DNA of 7,795 bases from the NCBI GenBank assembly GCA_030451965.1, contig JAKDNE010000144.1, positions 1 to 7,795 of the forward strand, in the 5' to 3' direction. The DNA is from Brachybacterium sp. (GTDB lineage Bacteria; Actinomycetota; Actinomycetes; Actinomycetales; Dermabacteraceae). The position numbers and the translations under genes were made by a program. Shown piece after piece: positions 1 to 5,334 of this stretch; within the stretch, counting starts at the first letter, position 1; each line of letters opens with the position of its first letter. The notes beneath the pieces were generated by a model, which saw only the letters and a list, made by a program, of their open reading frames with translations, was not told where the DNA came from and did not search any database.

Positions 1-54
1 CAGCAGGCTCCGCAGCAGCAGGCCCCACAGCAGCAGGCTCCGCAGCAGCAGGAG
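1..54 (+). repeat. 15-bp in-frame tandem repeat encoding QQQAP units
   Basis: Units start at 1, 16 and 31, with a partial fourth at 46. The consensus is CAGCAGGCTCCGCAG; the second unit differs at two third-codon positions (GCC CCA). Each unit keeps the reading frame and encodes Q-Q-A-P-Q. The array continues off the left edge, so the total copy number is unknown. It forms the flexible linker before the SHOCT-like domain. Confidence 0.8.
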
Positions 55-171
55 GCACCCGCCCCCGCTGATCCGGTGGCCAAGCTCGCCCAGTACAAGC
101 AGATGCTCGACCAGGGCCTGATCTCCGAAGCGGACTACGAGGCGGCGAAGAAGGCCGCGCTCGGTCTCTGA
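1..171 (+). CDS. C-terminal end of a Q/A/P-rich protein with a SHOCT-like domain (5' end outside window)
   Basis: The frame is open from base 1 and stops at TGA 169-171, giving the last 56 residues of a larger protein. Residues 1-25 of the fragment are a glutamine/alanine/proline linker built from QQQAP units. They are followed by a short helical hairpin: KLAQYKQMLDQGLIS, then EADYEAAKKAALGL at the very end. The pattern 'leucine-rich helix, hydrophobic-G-hydrophobic-[ST]-x-x-[DE][FY], K-rich helix' is that of the SHOCT (short C-terminal) domain, an oligomerisation-type module. SHOCT tails with such linkers commonly close SPFH-domain proteins of the YdjI type. The next gene, a zinc-ribbon protein 19 bases downstream, fits that context because YdjI- and YdjG-like genes are neighbours in Bacillus. 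The SPFH part itself is not in the window, so the full identity is inference; the SHOCT call is fairly safe. Confidence 0.75.
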   Translation, partial: QQAPQQQAPQQQAPQQQEAPAPADPVAKLAQYKQMLDQGLISEADYEAAKKAALGL

Positions 172-190
172 CCCGGTACGGAAGATCTCG

Positions 191-1546
191 ATGAGCGTCC
201 CTCCTCACGGCCCTGACCGGGCCCATCCGGACCAGCCCGCCAGGCCTCCGCGGCCCGGCGGGCCGGTCCCGCCCGCACCGAGCGGGCAGCAGCCCGGGCA
301 GCCGCCGATGCTCGGCGACGAGGCGGTCGCCGATGCCGCGGAGGCCGCCCGTCGGCACGCCGAGAACCGGATCATCGACACCAGCTCCGGCCAGGACGAC
401 GGACTGAACAAGTGCCCCAGCTGCGGCAGCGCGGAGATCCAGTACTCGCTCACCGCGAAGGCGCTGGTCTGCTCCTACTGCCGCCACACCTGGAACGAGG
501 AGAACGCCGAGCAGGCCTTCGGGCTGGACTCCTCGATCGCGGACCTGCGCGGGCATGTCATGGCCTCCGGCACCGCGGATGTCCGCGAGGACCTCACCAC
601 CATCACCCTGAAGTGCCAGGGCTGCGGTGCCGAGGTGGTCATCAACGTCGACCAGGACCTGCAGGCCCGCTGCCACTGGTGCCGCCAGACCCTGTCGGTC
701 AACTCCCAGATCCCCAACGGCGCGATCCCCGACGCGGTGCTCCCCTTCCAGCTGACCCGCGAGGAGGCGATCGAGCGCATCGATGCCTTCACCGCGAAGC
801 GCCGGGCCTTCGCCCACCGCCGCTTCAAGGAGGAGTACGTCCCGGACAACGTGATGGGGGTGTACATCCCGTACCTGGTGGTGGACGGCAACCTGCACAC
901 GGTGCTGCAGGGCACCGGCGAGGTCACCACCCGTCAGTACACCGTGACCCGCGGCAGCGGCGACAACAAGCGCACCGAGACCTACTACGACGCCGACGTC
1001 TACGGCATCCAGCGGGCCTTCGACCTGCTGGTGGACGACCTCACGATCGAGTCGGCGGAGCGGTTCAACGCCCAGGACAACGAGCAGGCTACGAACAACA
1101 TCCTCAATGCCGTGCAGCCGTACGACACCGAGAACGCCGTCATCTACAACTCGAACTACCTCAAGAACTTCACCTCCGAACGGCGCGACCTCAACGTGCG
1201 CGACGTCGACGACGATGTGGAGAACCATTTCCTGGCGATCGCCCGGGCCAAGGCACTCCCGACCACCAGCCGGTACGACCGCGGCGTGCGCTGGGAGCGG
1301 GAGGGCGTGGCCGTGCGCGGCACCCGCTGGGTCGCCGTGTACGTGCCCGTCTGGCTGTACAGCTACGCCGACTCCGCGACGGGGAAGAACTCGCTGGTCC
1401 ACTACATCGCGGTCAACGGACGCAATGGCAACACCATGGGTTCGGTCCCGGTCTCGCACCCGAAGATCTTCGCCGTGTCCTGCGCCGCCGGCACCGTCGC
1501 GGCGGTGATCGGCGCGATCGTCGGCTTCAGCCAGTTCCTGTTCTGA
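191..1546 (+). CDS. Membrane-anchored double zinc-ribbon protein (TFIIB-type zinc ribbon, YdjG-like)
   Basis: 451 residues. The ATG is preceded by GGAAG at 180-184 with a 6-base spacer, 19 bases after the SHOCT gene's stop. Residues 1-40 are proline/glycine-rich and probably disordered. Residues 41-62 look helical. A first zinc ribbon has Cys75-x2-Cys78 and Cys94-x2-Cys97; a second has Cys142-x2-Cys145 and Cys161-x2-Cys164. Residues 180-420 form a large soluble alpha/beta region containing the segments MGVYIPYLVVDG and VAVYVPVWLYSY. Residues 426-450 are a hydrophobic Ala/Val/Ile/Gly stretch ending in FSQFLF, read as a single C-terminal membrane helix. There is no signal peptide, so it should be a tail-anchored cytoplasmic protein. 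Such proteins are usually labelled 'TFIIB-type zinc ribbon-containing'. In Bacillus, YdjG with YdjH helps bring the SPFH protein YdjI to the membrane in the PspA stress response. A similar role is inferred here from neighbours and architecture, not from direct homology evidence. Confidence 0.8.
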   Translation: MSVPPHGPDRAHPDQPARPPRPGGPVPPAPSGQQPGQPPMLGDEAVADAAEAARRHAENRIIDTSSGQDDGLNKCPSCGSAEIQYSLTAKALVCSYCRHTWNEENAEQAFGLDSSIADLRGHVMASGTADVREDLTTITLKCQGCGAEVVINVDQDLQARCHWCRQTLSVNSQIPNGAIPDAVLPFQLTREEAIERIDAFTAKRRAFAHRRFKEEYVPDNVMGVYIPYLVVDGNLHTVLQGTGEVTTRQYTVTRGSGDNKRTETYYDADVYGIQRAFDLLVDDLTIESAERFNAQDNEQATNNILNAVQPYDTENAVIYNSNYLKNFTSERRDLNVRDVDDDVENHFLAIARAKALPTTSRYDRGVRWEREGVAVRGTRWVAVYVPVWLYSYADSATGKNSLVHYIAVNGRNGNTMGSVPVSHPKIFAVSCAAGTVAAVIGAIVGFSQFLF

Positions 1547-1557
1547 GGAGACGGACC

Positions 1558-1614
1558 ATGACCACAGACCACCCGCACCCCCAGGGAGGACGCCATGCTG
1601 CCGCTGCTCGCTGA
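1558..1614 (+). CDS. Possible 18-codon leader ORF overlapping the next gene
   Basis: The sequence GAGGAG (1545-1550) lies 7 bases before ATG 1558, a better ribosome site than most in this window. The frame reads MTTDHPHPQGGRHAAAAR and stops at TGA 1612-1614, 20 bases inside the following membrane-protein gene in a different frame. Its rich His/Pro/Ala content does not resemble a known peptide. It could be a leader whose translation delivers ribosomes to the ATG at 1595, or a decayed former start. It could also be a chance ORF, with the ribosome site simply left over. Without conservation data this is tentative. Confidence 0.3.
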   Translation: MTTDHPHPQGGRHAAAAR

Positions 1615-1915
1615 GCTCTCCGCCGACCCCACGACCATGATGCTGCTGGCCGACTCCGACTCCGGTGCCGGCGGCATCGCCATCCCGTTCCTCGCGGGCC
1701 CGGCCGTGTTCGCCGCGGTGTACGGCGGCATCTACCGCTACTACCGCAACACCGACAAGCGTCATCACTTCGAACGGGAGACAGAGGTCGCGGTCGGCAA
1801 CCTCCACTCCGGCGACCGCAAGGTCGGCGAGAACAACCGCCAGCAGAACCGCCGGATGCGCGACGACAACAGCACCGACCACCTCCGGCGCGTGCACCGC
1901 ATCGCGGTGGACTGA
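1595..1915 (+). CDS. Small single-pass membrane protein with a charged cytoplasmic tail, unknown function
   Basis: 106 residues. I do not recognise a named family. The start is supported by GGGAGGA at 1584-1590, 4 bases before the ATG. The first 27 residues are mixed and partly acidic (ADSDSGAGG). Residues 28-50 form one hydrophobic, glycine- and alanine-rich helix (IAIPFLAGPAVFAAVYGGIY). It is followed directly by RYYRNTDKRHH, a strongly positive flank that predicts the C-terminus is cytoplasmic. Residues 55-106 are hydrophilic, rich in Arg, Asn, Asp and His, and probably form one amphipathic or disordered tail. The gene starts 48 bases after the zinc-ribbon gene, so it most likely belongs to the same transcript and may be a membrane partner of that protein, comparable in position to a YdjH-type factor but without visible similarity. 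In-frame ATGs at 1637 and 1640 have no ribosome site. Confidence 0.7.
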   Translation: MLPLLAELSADPTTMMLLADSDSGAGGIAIPFLAGPAVFAAVYGGIYRYYRNTDKRHHFERETEVAVGNLHSGDRKVGENNRQQNRRMRDDNSTDHLRRVHRIAVD

Positions 1916-1916
1916 C

Positions 1917-3617
1917 ATGGGCACCGGGACCACGACCGACGACGCAGCGGCCGATGGCGTGGAGGTGATCGTCGTCGGGGCGGGCCTGGCCGGCCTGGTG
2001 GCCGCCACCGAGATCGCCGACGCCGGCAGGCGCGTGCTGCTGCTCGAGCGTGAGGGGGAGCAGGACCTGGGAGGGCAGGCCTGGTGGAGCTTCGGCGGAC
2101 TGTTCCTCGTCGACTCCCCGGAGCAGCGCCGGCTGGGGATCCGCGACAGCCTCGATCTCGCCCGGCAGGACTGGCTGGGCTCCGCCGCCTTCGACACCCC
2201 CGAGGACCATTGGCCGCGCCGCTGGGCGGAGGCGTACCTGCAGTTCGCGGCGGGGGAGAAGCGGGAATGGCTGCGAGGCCTCGGCCATCGCAGCTTCCCC
2301 GTGGTCGGTTGGGCCGAGCGCGGCGACGGACGCGCCGAGGGACACGGCAACTCGGTGCCCCGATTCCACATCACCTGGGGCACGGGGCCCGGGATCGTCC
2401 AGCCCTTCACCGACAAGCTCGCCGCGCACCGCGCGACCGGCCGCATCGTGCTGCGCACCCGCTACGCCGTCCGCCAGCTGCTGGTCGAGGGTGATCGCGT
2501 CACCGGGGTGAGCGGGGATGTCCTGGCCGCGGACGACACCCCGCGCGGCATCGGCTCGACCCGCGAGGTCGCCGGCGAGTTCACCCACCGGGCCGCGGCG
2601 GTGCTGGTCGCCACCGGCGGCATCGGCGGCGACCAGGAGCTGGTGCGGAGCCTGTGGCCGGCGGAGCTGGGAACCATGCCCGAGCAGTTCGTGCACGGGG
2701 TGCCGGCGAGCGTCGATGGTGCCGGGATGCTGGCCGCGGAGCGGGCCGGGGGCCGCTGGATCCACCGCAGCCGGATGTGGCACTACACCGAGGGCATCCG
2801 CAACTGGGATCCGGTGTGGCGCGGTCACGGCATCCGCATCCTGCCCGGACCCTCGTCGCTCTGGATCGACGCCCGCGGCCGACGTCTGCCCGCCCCGGCC
2901 TATCCCGGCTTCGACACCACCTCGACCCTTCGTCACCTGCGCACCACCGGACACGACCACTCCTGGTTCGTGCTCACGCGGAAGATCATCGAGAAGGAGT
3001 TCGCGCTCTCCGGCAGCGAGCAGAACCCGGACCTCACCGGCAAGGACTGGCGGCAGGTGCTGGGCCGGGTGAAGCCCGGGGCCCCCGGCCCGGTGCAGGC
3101 CTTCCTCGACCATGGCGAGGACTTCCTGCAGGCGCGGAGCATCCCTGAGCTGGCGGGGAAGATGAATGCGCTGACCGGCGAGGAGCTGGTCGACGCCGGC
3201 GAGCTGGAGCGCCTCGTCCGCGCCCGCGATGCGGAGCTGCGCAACCCGTACTCGAAGGATTCGCAGCTCACGGCCCTGCGCGGGGCCCGGAAGTACGTGG
3301 GGGACCGGCTGATCCGTACGGCCGCCCCGCACGCCCTGCTGGATCCGCAGGCCGGGCCGCTGATCGCGGTGCGCCTGCATGTGCTGCTGCGCAAGACCCT
3401 CGGCGGTCTCGAGACGGATCTGGGCGGCCGGGTCCAGCGCACCGAGAGCGGCGACGACGGCACAGGCGCACTGCCCGGCCTCTACGCGGCCGGCGAGGCC
3501 AGCGGCTTCGGCGGCGGCGGGATGCATGGGCACAACGCCCTGGAGGGCACCTTCCTCGGCGGCTGCCTGTTCTCGGGCCGACAGGCCGCGCGGGGGATTC
3601 TCGCCGATCTTCGCTGA
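1917..3617 (+). CDS. FAD-binding dehydrogenase, fumarate reductase/3-ketosteroid dehydrogenase-like flavoprotein
   Basis: 566 residues, the usual size (about 550) for the soluble bacterial family annotated as 'FAD-binding dehydrogenase'. The N-terminal Rossmann fold shows VIVVGAGLAG with the dinucleotide motif at residues 21-26 and the ribose-binding Glu44 at the end of the second strand (VLLLERE). GGQAWWSFGGLF (52-63) is the flavin-contacting loop. ATGGIGG lies in the middle of the FAD domain. Further on come the family-typical WHYTEGIRNWDPVW, ILPGPSSLWID and KIIEKEFALSGSEQNPDLTG segments. The C-terminal FAD clamp is AAGEASGFGGGGMHG (524-538), followed by ALEGTFLGGCLFSGR. No signal peptide or membrane helix is visible, so it is cytoplasmic. 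The substrate cannot be told from sequence: relatives act on enone/ene-type C-C bonds, and many have no known substrate. ATG 1917 follows GGTGGA (1906-1911) by 5 bases and lies one base after the previous stop, suggesting translational coupling. The in-frame extension upstream overlaps the membrane gene and lacks family residues. Confidence 0.88.
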   Translation: MGTGTTTDDAAADGVEVIVVGAGLAGLVAATEIADAGRRVLLLEREGEQDLGGQAWWSFGGLFLVDSPEQRRLGIRDSLDLARQDWLGSAAFDTPEDHWPRRWAEAYLQFAAGEKREWLRGLGHRSFPVVGWAERGDGRAEGHGNSVPRFHITWGTGPGIVQPFTDKLAAHRATGRIVLRTRYAVRQLLVEGDRVTGVSGDVLAADDTPRGIGSTREVAGEFTHRAAAVLVATGGIGGDQELVRSLWPAELGTMPEQFVHGVPASVDGAGMLAAERAGGRWIHRSRMWHYTEGIRNWDPVWRGHGIRILPGPSSLWIDARGRRLPAPAYPGFDTTSTLRHLRTTGHDHSWFVLTRKIIEKEFALSGSEQNPDLTGKDWRQVLGRVKPGAPGPVQAFLDHGEDFLQARSIPELAGKMNALTGEELVDAGELERLVRARDAELRNPYSKDSQLTALRGARKYVGDRLIRTAAPHALLDPQAGPLIAVRLHVLLRKTLGGLETDLGGRVQRTESGDDGTGALPGLYAAGEASGFGGGGMHGHNALEGTFLGGCLFSGRQAARGILADLR

Positions 3618-3635
3618 CCTGCGGTGATCTACACC

Positions 3636-3654
3636 ATATCCACATCGTGGAAAT
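3636..3654. promoter_or_regulatory. Imperfect 19-bp palindrome, candidate operator
   Basis: The sequence is ATATCCACATCGTGGAAAT. Arms TCCAC (3639-3643) and GTGGA (3647-3651) are perfect around a 3-base centre, and outer AT/AT positions at 3636-3637 and 3653-3654 also pair, with one mismatch between. It lies 18 bases after the FAD gene's stop, in an AT-richer patch, and about 18 bases before the -35 of the candidate xdhA promoter. No T-run follows, so it is not an intrinsic terminator. The regulator family is unknown; no regulator gene is in the window. Confidence 0.35.
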
Positions 3655-3671
3655 AGCATTCCGAATTCCCG

Positions 3672-3700
3672 TTGCCTTCGTCTCACGGGTGAGTTACCGT
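3672..3700 (+). promoter_or_regulatory. Candidate housekeeping-sigma promoter for xdhAB
   Basis: TTGCCT (3672-3677) and TACCGT (3695-3700) are separated by exactly 17 bases and fit TTGnnn/TAnnnT hexamers used by the main actinobacterial sigma factor. Transcription would start near A3707, leaving a leader of about 125 bases before ATG 3835. It is in the only non-coding region of the window and directly before the xdh operon. It is a visual match only. Confidence 0.45.
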
Positions 3701-3706
3701 TCTCAC
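3681..3706. promoter_or_regulatory. CTCAC/GTGAG half-site cluster over the promoter core, candidate repressor operator
   Basis: TCTCAC occurs at 3681-3686 and again at 3701-3706, exactly 20 bases apart (about two helical turns), with an inverted copy GTGAG at 3689-3693 between them. This makes a 5-2-5 inverted repeat in the promoter spacer and a 5-8-5 inverted repeat spanning the -10 hexamer. Binding there would block RNA polymerase, as expected for control of a catabolic operon. The cognate protein cannot be named from the window. Confidence 0.35.
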
Positions 3707-3793
3707 ACGACATCGGCGCCGTTGTTCTGGCATGGATAACCATCGGGCCTGTCGGACGGACCCTGACCGCAACCGTGCCCTCGTGAAGGACCA

Positions 3794-3812
3794 GCGCCGG
3801 CGAACGCCGCGC
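3794..3812 (+). promoter_or_regulatory. GC stem-loop in the xdhA leader, just upstream of the ribosome site
   Basis: Bases 3794-3802 pair with 3805-3812 (CGGCG against CGCCG, extended by GCG against CGC with C3797 bulged). The physical loop would be GAAC. It ends 7 bases before the ribosome site GAGGAG (3820-3825). No U-run follows, so it is not a terminator. In such GC-rich DNA short stems arise by chance, so a role in translation is only a possibility. Confidence 0.2.
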
Positions 3813-3819
3813 ACAGGTC

Positions 3820-3825
3820 GAGGAG
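3820..3825 (+). promoter_or_regulatory. Ribosome binding site that fixes the xdhA start
   Basis: GAGGAG lies 9 bases before ATG 3835. A nearer ATG at 3827 is too close to it and in a different frame. A GTG at 3775, in frame with xdhA, is cut off by TGA at 3784, so 3835 is the only workable start. Confidence 0.7.
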
Positions 3826-3834
3826 CATGCGGCG

Positions 3835-5334
3835 ATGGAACCCCCACAGATCACTGTCAACGGACGACCCCTCTCCACGGCGGGAGCGGAGCCGCACACC
3901 AACCTGCTCTCCTGGTTGCGTGACCAGGGGCTGACCGGTGCCAAGGAAGGCTGCGCGGAGGGGGAGTGCGGGGCCTGCGCCGTGCTCGTCGCCCGCCCCG
4001 ACGGCGAGGGCGGCTCCCGCTGGACCTCGCTGAACTCCTGCCTGCCACCGGCGCTCGCCTTCGCCGACCAGGAGATCATCACCGCGGAGGGGCTCGGCAG
4101 CCCCCATCGGATCGGTGAGGATGCCGAGCTGCACCCCGTCCAGCGCGAGATGGCCGAGCGCGGCGGCTCCCAGTGCGGCTTCTGCACCCCCGGTTTCGTG
4201 TGCTCGATGGCCGCGGAGTACTACCGGCCCGAACGCCTCTCCGCGGCGGACGAGCCGTCCGGCGACCCTGCCGAGGAGCGCCGGGACCACGACCACGAGT
4301 GCGGCGCCAACGGCTTCGACCTCCATGCCCTCAGCGGCAACCTCTGCCGCTGCACCGGCTACCGGCCGATCCGTGACGCCGCCTACGCCCTCGGCGACCC
4401 CGCGCAGGCTGATCCCCTGGCCCAGCGCCGCGAACGGCCCGCCCCCGGCGCCCCCGCGGTGAGCGTGACCAGCGGCGGGGCGGCGTTCCAGCGCCCAGCG
4501 GACCTCCCCGAGCTGCTGCGGCGCTTTGCCTCCGCAGAGGAGGCGACGCTCGTCGCGGGCGCCACCGACGTCGGCGTGGAGACCAACATCCTGCATCGGC
4601 GGCCCCCGCTGCAGCTGGCGATCGACCACCTGAGCGAGCTGCGCACCCTGATCCAGACCCCGCAGCACCTCGAGATCGGCGCGGCGCTGACCCTGTCCGA
4701 GATCGAGCGCGACCTCGACGACCGCGTCCCGCTGCTGGCCCAGCTCATCCCCCAGTTCGCCTCGCGACTGATCCGCAACAGCGCCACCCTGGGCGGCAAC
4801 ATCGGCACCGGCTCCCCGATCGGGGACTCCGCCCCGGCGCTGCTGGCCCTGGACGCCCGGATCGTCCTCGCCTCCGTCGACGGTGAGCGGGAGGTGCCGA
4901 TCCACGAGTACTTCACCGGCTATCGGCAGACCATCCGCGCCCCGCAGGAGATCATCCGGGCGCTGCGCATTCCCCTGCCGGTGCTGCCCACCAGCGCCTT
5001 CTTCAAGATCGCCAAGCGCCGCTTCGATGACATCTCCTCCGTCGCGGTCGCGATCGCGCTGCAGGTCGAGGACGGCCGGGTCTCCCGGGCCCGGATCGGC
5101 CTCGGCGGCGTGGCCGCCACCCCGCTGCGCGGCGAAGCGGCCGAGGAGGTCCTGACCGGCGCCCCGTGGACCGCACCCACCGTCCGCGCGGCGGCCGCGG
5201 CGCTCGCCTCCACCGGCACCCCGATGGACGACCACCGAGCCAGCTCCCGCTACCGCCGGGCGATGCTCGAGCAGTCCCTGCTGCGCTGCTTCGCCCGCAG
5301 CCGACCGACCGCACCGATGGAGGTCCCGCGATGA
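3835..5334 (+). CDS. xdhA: Xanthine dehydrogenase small subunit, [2Fe-2S] and FAD domains
   Basis: 499 residues. This subunit carries electrons from the Moco subunit through two [2Fe-2S] clusters to FAD and on to NAD+ or another acceptor during oxidation of hypoxanthine and xanthine. A plant-type ferredoxin domain (1-85) has Cys40, Cys45, Cys48 and Cys69. The helical second Fe-S domain has Cys114-x2-Cys117 (QCGFCTPG) and Cys171-x-Cys173 (GNLCRCTGYRPIRDA). The FAD domain follows from about 217: VAGATDVGVETN (240-251), ATLGGNIGTGSPIGDSAPAL (317-336) and the FTGYRQT loop near 360-366. The C-terminal flavoprotein domain runs about 385-485 (KIAKRRFDDISSVAVAIAL, then RASSRYRRAMLEQSLLR). The split layout matches bacterial XdhA/XdhB enzymes, where mammals have one chain. 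Between Cys117 and Cys171 there are about 22 more residues than in mammalian xanthine dehydrogenase, in an acidic, His-containing insertion. The stop overlaps the xdhB start as ATGA, which implies translational coupling. Confidence 0.95.
   Translation: MEPPQITVNGRPLSTAGAEPHTNLLSWLRDQGLTGAKEGCAEGECGACAVLVARPDGEGGSRWTSLNSCLPPALAFADQEIITAEGLGSPHRIGEDAELHPVQREMAERGGSQCGFCTPGFVCSMAAEYYRPERLSAADEPSGDPAEERRDHDHECGANGFDLHALSGNLCRCTGYRPIRDAAYALGDPAQADPLAQRRERPAPGAPAVSVTSGGAAFQRPADLPELLRRFASAEEATLVAGATDVGVETNILHRRPPLQLAIDHLSELRTLIQTPQHLEIGAALTLSEIERDLDDRVPLLAQLIPQFASRLIRNSATLGGNIGTGSPIGDSAPALLALDARIVLASVDGEREVPIHEYFTGYRQTIRAPQEIIRALRIPLPVLPTSAFFKIAKRRFDDISSVAVAIALQVEDGRVSRARIGLGGVAATPLRGEAAEEVLTGAPWTAPTVRAAAAALASTGTPMDDHRASSRYRRAMLEQSLLRCFARSRPTAPMEVPR

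Noticed and set aside
412..1614. Plus-strand open frame of 400 codons overlapping the zinc-ribbon gene
   Set aside because: Its sequence is Arg/Gly/Pro-rich frame-shadow of the zinc-ribbon gene; only its last 19 codons, starting at 1558 with an independent ribosome site, were kept as a tentative short ORF.
1665..1916. In-frame upstream extension of the FAD dehydrogenase by 84 residues
   Set aside because: The extension overlaps the small membrane gene, is Ala/Arg/Thr-rich shadow sequence, and the FAD fold begins properly after ATG 1917, which has its own ribosome site.
3618..3660. Intrinsic terminator after the FAD dehydrogenase gene
   Set aside because: Only weak inverted repeats (GGTG/CACC at 3623-3635 and the 3636-3654 palindrome) and no T-run; not enough to call termination.
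3732..3923. 63-codon ORF starting in the xdhA leader and overlapping xdhA
   Set aside because: No ribosome site before its ATG, and it runs into xdhA in another frame; it may be a chance ORF. The small palindrome ATGGATAACCAT at its start is too short to call.
1527..4187. Very long open frame on the minus strand (886 codons) across the FAD dehydrogenase and into xdhA
   Set aside because: It crosses two strongly supported + strand genes and the intergenic region; its protein is low-complexity Arg/Gly/Pro/Ala, and such open antisense frames are routine at this GC content.
3703..5235. Minus-strand open frame of 510 codons opposite xdhA
   Set aside because: Lies fully opposite a recognisable gene, composition is Gly/Ala/Arg-biased and no motif is visible.
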